Shown here: positions 6,828-9,852 of the stretch, piece by piece | Layout of the letters: every line of letters begins with the position of its first letter | How positions within the stretch are numbered: the first letter of the stretch is position 1 | Assembly (NCBI GenBank): GCA_021805485.1 | Contig: JAJZFF010000079.1 | Location: 1 to 9,852 of the forward strand | Origin: Pseudomonadota bacterium | GTDB lineage: Bacteria > Pseudomonadota > Alphaproteobacteria > Acetobacterales > Acetobacteraceae | DNA length: 9,852 nt | Reading direction: 5' to 3' | Program-made: the position numbers and the translations under genes | Notes under the pieces: model-generated | The model's database searches: none | What the model was told of the DNA's origin: nothing | The model's input: the letters and a program-made list of their open reading frames with translations, nothing else

Positions 6828-7912
6828 TGCAGCGTCTCCGGGCCGGGAGAGGCCGGCGGCGCCGTGTGATGGAGGTTCGCCGCGATCAGGTGTTCCGTCC
6901 ATGTCTGGCTGTAGAGCGGTGTCGCGACAGCGCCCTGCGGCAGCACCTTGAGCCAGCTCTGCAACTGGTTGGCGTGGATCTGCAGCAGCGGGACGTTCAC
7001 CACTTTCGGCACTTTCGCGCCGGCGAGGATCTGCCGGGCGACCCAGAAGGCGATGGACGACACGCCGGGCGCCGAGGAGAGCGAGATGGTGTGGTATCCG
7101 CCCGGCTTCCTGTCCAGCTTCGCCCAGAGCGAGAGCTCGACCTGGCGGTTGCCGAAAATGATCAGCGGCGTGCCCCGCCCGGCGGCCATGAAGGCTTCGT
7201 AGGTGCCGTAGCCATCGCCGCCCTGGGTGACGACGGCCTCGATATGCGGCAGCGAGGGCAGCACGCCGGCGACGGCCTTCTGCGCGATGCTCTGCGTCCA
7301 GTCGCCATGAACGGAGCCGACGATCTTCATCTTCGGATATTTCCCGAACGTCTCGGCGATTCCCTTGTGGATGTCGGTATCGACGGAGGTTCCGGCGATG
7401 CCGCGGACTTCGAGAACGTTGCCCTGCCCGTGCAGGGATTTCGCGACGAAGCGGGCTTCGATCTGCCCCATGTGAACGTAGTTGTAGGCGACCTTGTAGG
7501 CGCAGGGGGCGGTGACGAGACTGTCGAAGGCGACGACGACGATGCCGGCGTGGCAGGCCTTGGCGATGACGCCGTTGAGCGCCGTGGGCGAGGCGGCGTC
7601 GATGACGATGGCCTTCCAGCCCTCGAGGATCAGATCCTCGATCTGGGATTCCTGCTGGGAGGCGGAATTGTCGGCGTTGACGATCTTGGTTTTCGCGACG
7701 ATGCCGCCGGAGATGGCCTGGTGGCTGGCTTCCTTCCACATCTTGAGCATCTGCTGGCGCCAGCTGTTGCCGGCGTAGGAATTGCTGAGGGCGATGCCGT
7801 CATGGGCGGTTGATTTCGCCATGGCGCGAGGGATGGCGAGGCCGGTGACGAGGGTAGCGGTCGAAGCCAGAGCCAGGGCGAAGCCGAGAGGGTTTCCAGT
7901 CCGCCGGGTCAT
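6824..7912 (-). CDS. Periplasmic sugar-type ABC transporter substrate-binding protein
   Basis: A 362-residue secreted protein of the Peripla_BP_4 (ribose-binding-like) fold. Residues 1-32 are a Sec signal peptide: TRR at the start, a hydrophobic core FALALASTATLVTGLAI, and a probable cleavage after AMA. ALSNSYAGNSWRQQM (41-55) is the N-terminal ligand-side strand and helix. ADNSASQQESQIEDLI (80-95) and VIDAASPTALN (103-113) are conserved family segments. C120 and C137 (in APCAY) may form a disulphide. GNVLEVRGIAGTS and the later QGGDGYGTYEA are hinge- and pocket-forming regions. The ligand cannot be read; this subgroup is often annotated only as sugar-binding. AAAGGAAA (7918-7925) is a good ribosome-binding site for the ATG at 7912. 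It is the first gene of a four-gene importer operon, with its stop overlapping the ATPase start. The C-terminal tail is proline-rich and unusual. Confidence 0.94.
   Translation of the reverse strand: MTRRTGNPLGFALALASTATLVTGLAIPRAMAKSTAHDGIALSNSYAGNSWRQQMLKMWKEASHQAISGGIVAKTKIVNADNSASQQESQIEDLILEGWKAIVIDAASPTALNGVIAKACHAGIVVVAFDSLVTAPCAYKVAYNYVHMGQIEARFVAKSLHGQGNVLEVRGIAGTSVDTDIHKGIAETFGKYPKMKIVGSVHGDWTQSIAQKAVAGVLPSLPHIEAVVTQGGDGYGTYEAFMAAGRGTPLIIFGNRQVELSLWAKLDRKPGGYHTISLSSAPGVSSIAFWVARQILAGAKVPKVVNVPLLQIHANQLQSWLKVLPQGAVATPLYSQTWTEHLIAANLHHTAPPASPGPETLH
6836..6839 (-). promoter_or_regulatory. Ribosome-binding site supporting a CTG start of the ABC ATPase
   Basis: GGAG on the minus strand lies eight bases before CTG (6825-6827), an ideal spacing, inside the end of the binding-protein gene. 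No ATG, GTG or TTG is available near the expected N-terminus, so this site decides in favour of the non-standard start. Confidence 0.55.
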
Positions 7913-8005
7913 GATCGTTTCCTTTCCCCATCGGCGCCGCCCTCATTGCTGCGGGCGATCATCGGCCAGGGCGAACGCCGGATTTCTGTTTCTTGTCGGA
8001 TCTCG

Positions 8006-8033
8006 ACCTTAACACCACGAACCGGGTGACCAA
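8006..8033 (-). promoter_or_regulatory. Candidate promoter of the ABC importer operon
   Basis: On the minus strand, TTGGTC (8028-8033), a 16-bp spacer and TAAGGT (8006-8011) form a weak sigma-70-like pair about 95 bp before the binding-protein start. It lies directly downstream of the three dyads at 8037-8092. Each hexamer matches the consensus only partly, so confidence is low. Confidence 0.28.
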
Positions 8034-8036
8034 AGC

Positions 8037-8092
8037 GATGTTTGCATCCCGGTCGCGGACCGGCGGTACAATTATTCCGGATCGGGCCGATC
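8037..8092. promoter_or_regulatory. Cluster of three inverted repeats in the leader of the ABC operon
   Basis: Within 56 bp of the 186-bp gap between the dehydrogenase stop and the binding-protein start are three dyads. These are GATG-N4-CATC (8037-8048), CCGGTC-GCG-GACCGG (8049-8063) and GATCGG-G-CCGATC (8080-8092). They may be operators for a regulator of the importer. The second could also form an RNA stem ending the upstream dehydrogenase transcript, although no T-run follows. In DNA this rich in G and C, short palindromes also occur by chance. Confidence 0.4.
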
Positions 8093-8098
8093 GGGAAA

Positions 8099-9037
8099 TC
8101 AGCCGGCCGCCGGATCTTGCGAACTGCGCTTGTGAGCCATGAGGGCCATCAGCCGGCGGTCGCGCCAGGCCGAACGCTCGGCAAGCTGGTCGGCCGGGAG
8201 CGCGACCCGCCGCTGGCGCTCGACCTCGGCGATCAGCGCGTCGTCCCAGCCGAGATCGACGCCGCGCGAGCCCGCGATGGTTTCGTACATCGTCCGGAAG
8301 CGCCGCGCGTAGTCGGCGACGCCGCCGGGCGCGTTCAGGTCGATCGTCTCGAACGGACCCATGAAGCTCCAGCGCAGGCCGAGCCCGGCGGAGACGGTGC
8401 GATCGACGTCCTCGACCGACATGATCCCGTCCGCCACGAGCTTCCAGGCCTCGGCGAGGAGAAGCCCCTGCAGGCGGTTGAGCGCGAAGCCCTCGATTTC
8501 CCGCGTCAGTTCGACGGGTTCCTGGCCCACGCTTTCCATCAGCGCGCGCACGCGCTGCACCGTTGCCGCCGCCGTCCACGGCGCGGGAACAAGTTCGACG
8601 ACCGGAATGAGATAGGGCGGGTTGACCGGATGGGCGATCAGGCATCGCTCGCGGCAGCCGACATGATCGGTGAAGGCGGACGCCGGAATGCCGGACGATG
8701 AGCTGCCGATCAGCGTTTCGGGGCCCACCACCGCGTCCAGCGCCGCGAAGATCTGGCGTTTCTGCTCGACCGTTTCGAAGACGCTCTCCTGGATGTAGGC
8801 GGCATCGGCGACGGCATCGGCGAGCGACGCCGCCACGCGGACGCGCTGGCCGGCCGCCGCAGCATCCTCGATCAGGCCGACCTCTTCGAGGGTTTTCAGC
8901 CGGTCGCCGATCAGGCCGATGGCGCGGTCCGCGCCGCCCTCGACCGCATCGTACACGGCAACGTCATGTCCCGCGCGGGCGAACACGATGGCCCAGGCCG
9001 AGCCGACGAGGCCGGCACCCACAACCGCAATCTTCAT
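8099..9037 (-). CDS. 3-hydroxyacyl-CoA dehydrogenase family protein, lambda-crystallin / L-gulonate 3-dehydrogenase-like
   Basis: A 312-residue NAD-dependent dehydrogenase. GAGLVG (7-12) is the Rossmann loop, and D30 at the end of strand two suggests NAD rather than NADP. The conserved IQES (82-85) and SSSS (112-115) precede HPVNPPYLIPVVELVP (136-151). H136 and E148 form the catalytic dyad at the spacing of the family, and N187 in GFALNRLQ is conserved. From HPVNPPY through GPFETIDLNA and the C-terminal AERSAWRD it closely resembles vertebrate lambda-crystallin (CRYL1, L-gulonate 3-dehydrogenase), as recalled without alignment. It is less like classical FadB-type or carnitine dehydrogenases. 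It probably oxidises a beta-hydroxy acid to the beta-keto acid used by the BKACE encoded upstream. GGAG (9044-9047), six bases before the ATG at 9037, sets the start; a TTG at 9049 is less likely. Confidence 0.92.
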   Translation of the reverse strand: MKIAVVGAGLVGSAWAIVFARAGHDVAVYDAVEGGADRAIGLIGDRLKTLEEVGLIEDAAAAGQRVRVAASLADAVADAAYIQESVFETVEQKRQIFAALDAVVGPETLIGSSSSGIPASAFTDHVGCRERCLIAHPVNPPYLIPVVELVPAPWTAAATVQRVRALMESVGQEPVELTREIEGFALNRLQGLLLAEAWKLVADGIMSVEDVDRTVSAGLGLRWSFMGPFETIDLNAPGGVADYARRFRTMYETIAGSRGVDLGWDDALIAEVERQRRVALPADQLAERSAWRDRRLMALMAHKRSSQDPAAG

Positions 9038-9082
9038 TCCACTCTCCAATTCAGCCGATTATGTCGCAGCCAGGCCCGTCGC

Positions 9083-9852
9083 TCAGAACGCGACCCGGTC
9101 GGCGCCCTTGAGGGACAGGATCTGCCGCGCTTCGTCCGGCGTCGCGATCTCGAGGCCGAGTCCCTCGAGGATCTGCCGGACCTTGCGCACCTGCTGGGCG
9201 TTGGATTCCGCGAGCTGGCCGGGGCCGATCCAGAGCGAGTCCTCCAGCCCGACGCGGACATTGGCGCCCATCGCCGCGGCCTGCGCGGCGATCGGCATCT
9301 GATTGCGTCCCGCCCCCAGGACCGACCAGCGATACTGGTCGCCGAACAGCCGGTCGGCCGTCCGCTTCATGTGCATCACGTCCTCAGGATGCGGGCCGAT
9401 ACCGCCGAGAATGCCGAACACCGTCTGGATGAACAGCGGCGGCTTCACCAGGCCGCGCCCGAGGAAATGCGCGAGATTGTAGAGATGCGCCGTATCGTAG
9501 CACTCGAATTCGAAGCGCGTGCCGGCCTCGCCGAGCGTGCGGAGCACGAATTCGATATCGCGGAACGTATTGCGGAAAACCAGGTCGCGCGAAGTCTCGA
9601 GCGCCTCCCGCTCCCACGGATGCTTGAAGTCCTTGAACCGGTCGAGCATCGGGAACAGGCCGAAATTCATCGACCCCATGTTCAGCGAGGCAACCTCCGG
9701 CCGGAACGTCGCGGCCGGCTGCACCCGTTCCTCGACCGTCATGTAGGGCGCGCCGCCCGTGGTCAGGTTGATGACGGCGTTGGTCCGCTGCTTCACCCGC
9801 GGCAGGAAGCGCCCGAATGCCTCAGGCGACTGATCGGGCCTGCCGGTTTCCG
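9083..9852 (-). CDS. Beta-keto acid cleavage enzyme (BKACE, DUF849), open at right edge
   Basis: The frame is open from the right edge to the TGA at 9083, giving 255 visible residues of a family of about 300. The visible part begins with ETGRPDQ, which in this family directly follows the metal-binding HxHxRDP segment, so those two histidines lie just outside the window. INLTTGGAPYMTVEERV and SLNMGSMNFG are characteristic segments. VRVGLEDSLW near the C-terminus carries the glutamate that completes the metal site in Kce-type enzymes. Family members condense a beta-keto acid with acetyl-CoA to give acetoacetate and a shortened CoA ester; known substrates include 3-keto-5-aminohexanoate and dehydrocarnitine. 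The specificity here cannot be read. The gene ends 45 bp before the dehydrogenase start on the same strand, so the two probably form one operon. An internal GTG at 9796 is not the true start. Confidence 0.93.
   Translation of the reverse strand, partial: ETGRPDQSPEAFGRFLPRVKQRTNAVINLTTGGAPYMTVEERVQPAATFRPEVASLNMGSMNFGLFPMLDRFKDFKHPWEREALETSRDLVFRNTFRDIEFVLRTLGEAGTRFEFECYDTAHLYNLAHFLGRGLVKPPLFIQTVFGILGGIGPHPEDVMHMKRTADRLFGDQYRWSVLGAGRNQMPIAAQAAAMGANVRVGLEDSLWIGPGQLAESNAQQVRKVRQILEGLGLEIATPDEARQILSLKGADRVAF

Noticed and set aside
6828..7739. Upstream in-frame extension of the ABC ATPase, making an apparent 798-residue fusion
   Set aside because: The extension reads out of frame through the well-supported binding-protein gene and has arginine-rich, domain-free sequence. 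It is open only because of base composition.
5220..7813. Long plus-strand open frames opposite the ATPase and binding-protein genes
   Set aside because: They are antisense shadows with glycine/alanine/aspartate-rich content and no motif.
7959..8645. Minus-strand frame overlapping the 3' half of the lambda-crystallin-like dehydrogenase
   Set aside because: It is in another frame of the same strand as a clear gene, very arginine-rich and without recognisable domains.
8099..9852. Carnitine dehydrogenase plus dehydrocarnitine cleavage enzyme (cdhA/cdhC) as a firm call
   Set aside because: The gene types fit, but the dehydrogenase resembles lambda-crystallin/L-gulonate 3-dehydrogenase more closely, and no carnitine-specific residue can be confirmed from the partial BKACE.
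1..9852. A mobile element, defence system, CRISPR array or RNA gene
   Set aside because: I saw no transposase, integrase, terminal repeats, spaced direct repeats, tRNA or rRNA signatures. The genes are metabolic, transport and regulatory.

Overview
The window is GC-rich, densely coded bacterial DNA with short intergenic gaps, Shine-Dalgarno (SD) starts and codons ending mostly in G or C. It looks alphaproteobacterial, perhaps Acetobacteraceae- or Rhizobiales-like. That placement is inferred from composition and gene families, since no taxonomic marker gene is present.

Layout from left to right. (1) Positions 1-192, minus strand: the first 64 codons of a TcuA-type flavoprotein dehydrogenase (tricarballylate dehydrogenase family), running off the left edge. 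(2) Positions 193-418: a divergent regulatory gap with two kinds of dyad. A tandem pair ATTG-N4-CAAT lies upstream of tcuA, and a duplicated ATAGC-N3-GCTAT element runs into the start of a tetR gene. (3) Positions 419-1974, plus strand: a two-gene cassette, a TetR-family regulator overlapping by ATGA an NAD(P)-dependent extended short-chain dehydrogenase/epimerase. (4) Positions 2059-2970, plus strand: a LysR-type regulator. (5) Positions 3018-3416, plus strand: the N-terminal half of an alpha/beta-hydrolase, cut off before the nucleophile motif, so probably a gene remnant. (6) Positions 7912-3443, minus strand: a complete ribose/simple-sugar-type ABC importer in the order binding protein, double-domain ATPase, permease, permease. 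(7) Positions 9852-8099, minus strand: a beta-keto acid cleavage enzyme (BKACE, DUF849) open at the right edge, followed by a lambda-crystallin/L-gulonate-3-dehydrogenase-like dehydrogenase.

How the parts may work together. The dehydrogenase plus BKACE form a plausible two-step route: a beta-hydroxy acid is oxidised to a beta-keto acid, which is then cleaved with acetyl-CoA to acetoacetate and a shortened acyl-CoA. The importer downstream on the same strand may bring in a polyol, sugar or related compound, but it has a 186-bp leader with its own dyads and may be regulated separately. The TetR/dehydrogenase cassette looks self-regulated. The window reads as an accessory catabolic region with a probable rearrangement junction near 3400-3440, where the hydrolase remnant meets the tail of the ABC operon.

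I found no RNA genes, CRISPR array, insertion sequence or clearly new defence or mobile system. The most notable points are the probable CTG start of the ABC ATPase, the duplicated operators, the truncated hydrolase, and the unknown substrate of the BKACE/dehydrogenase pair.
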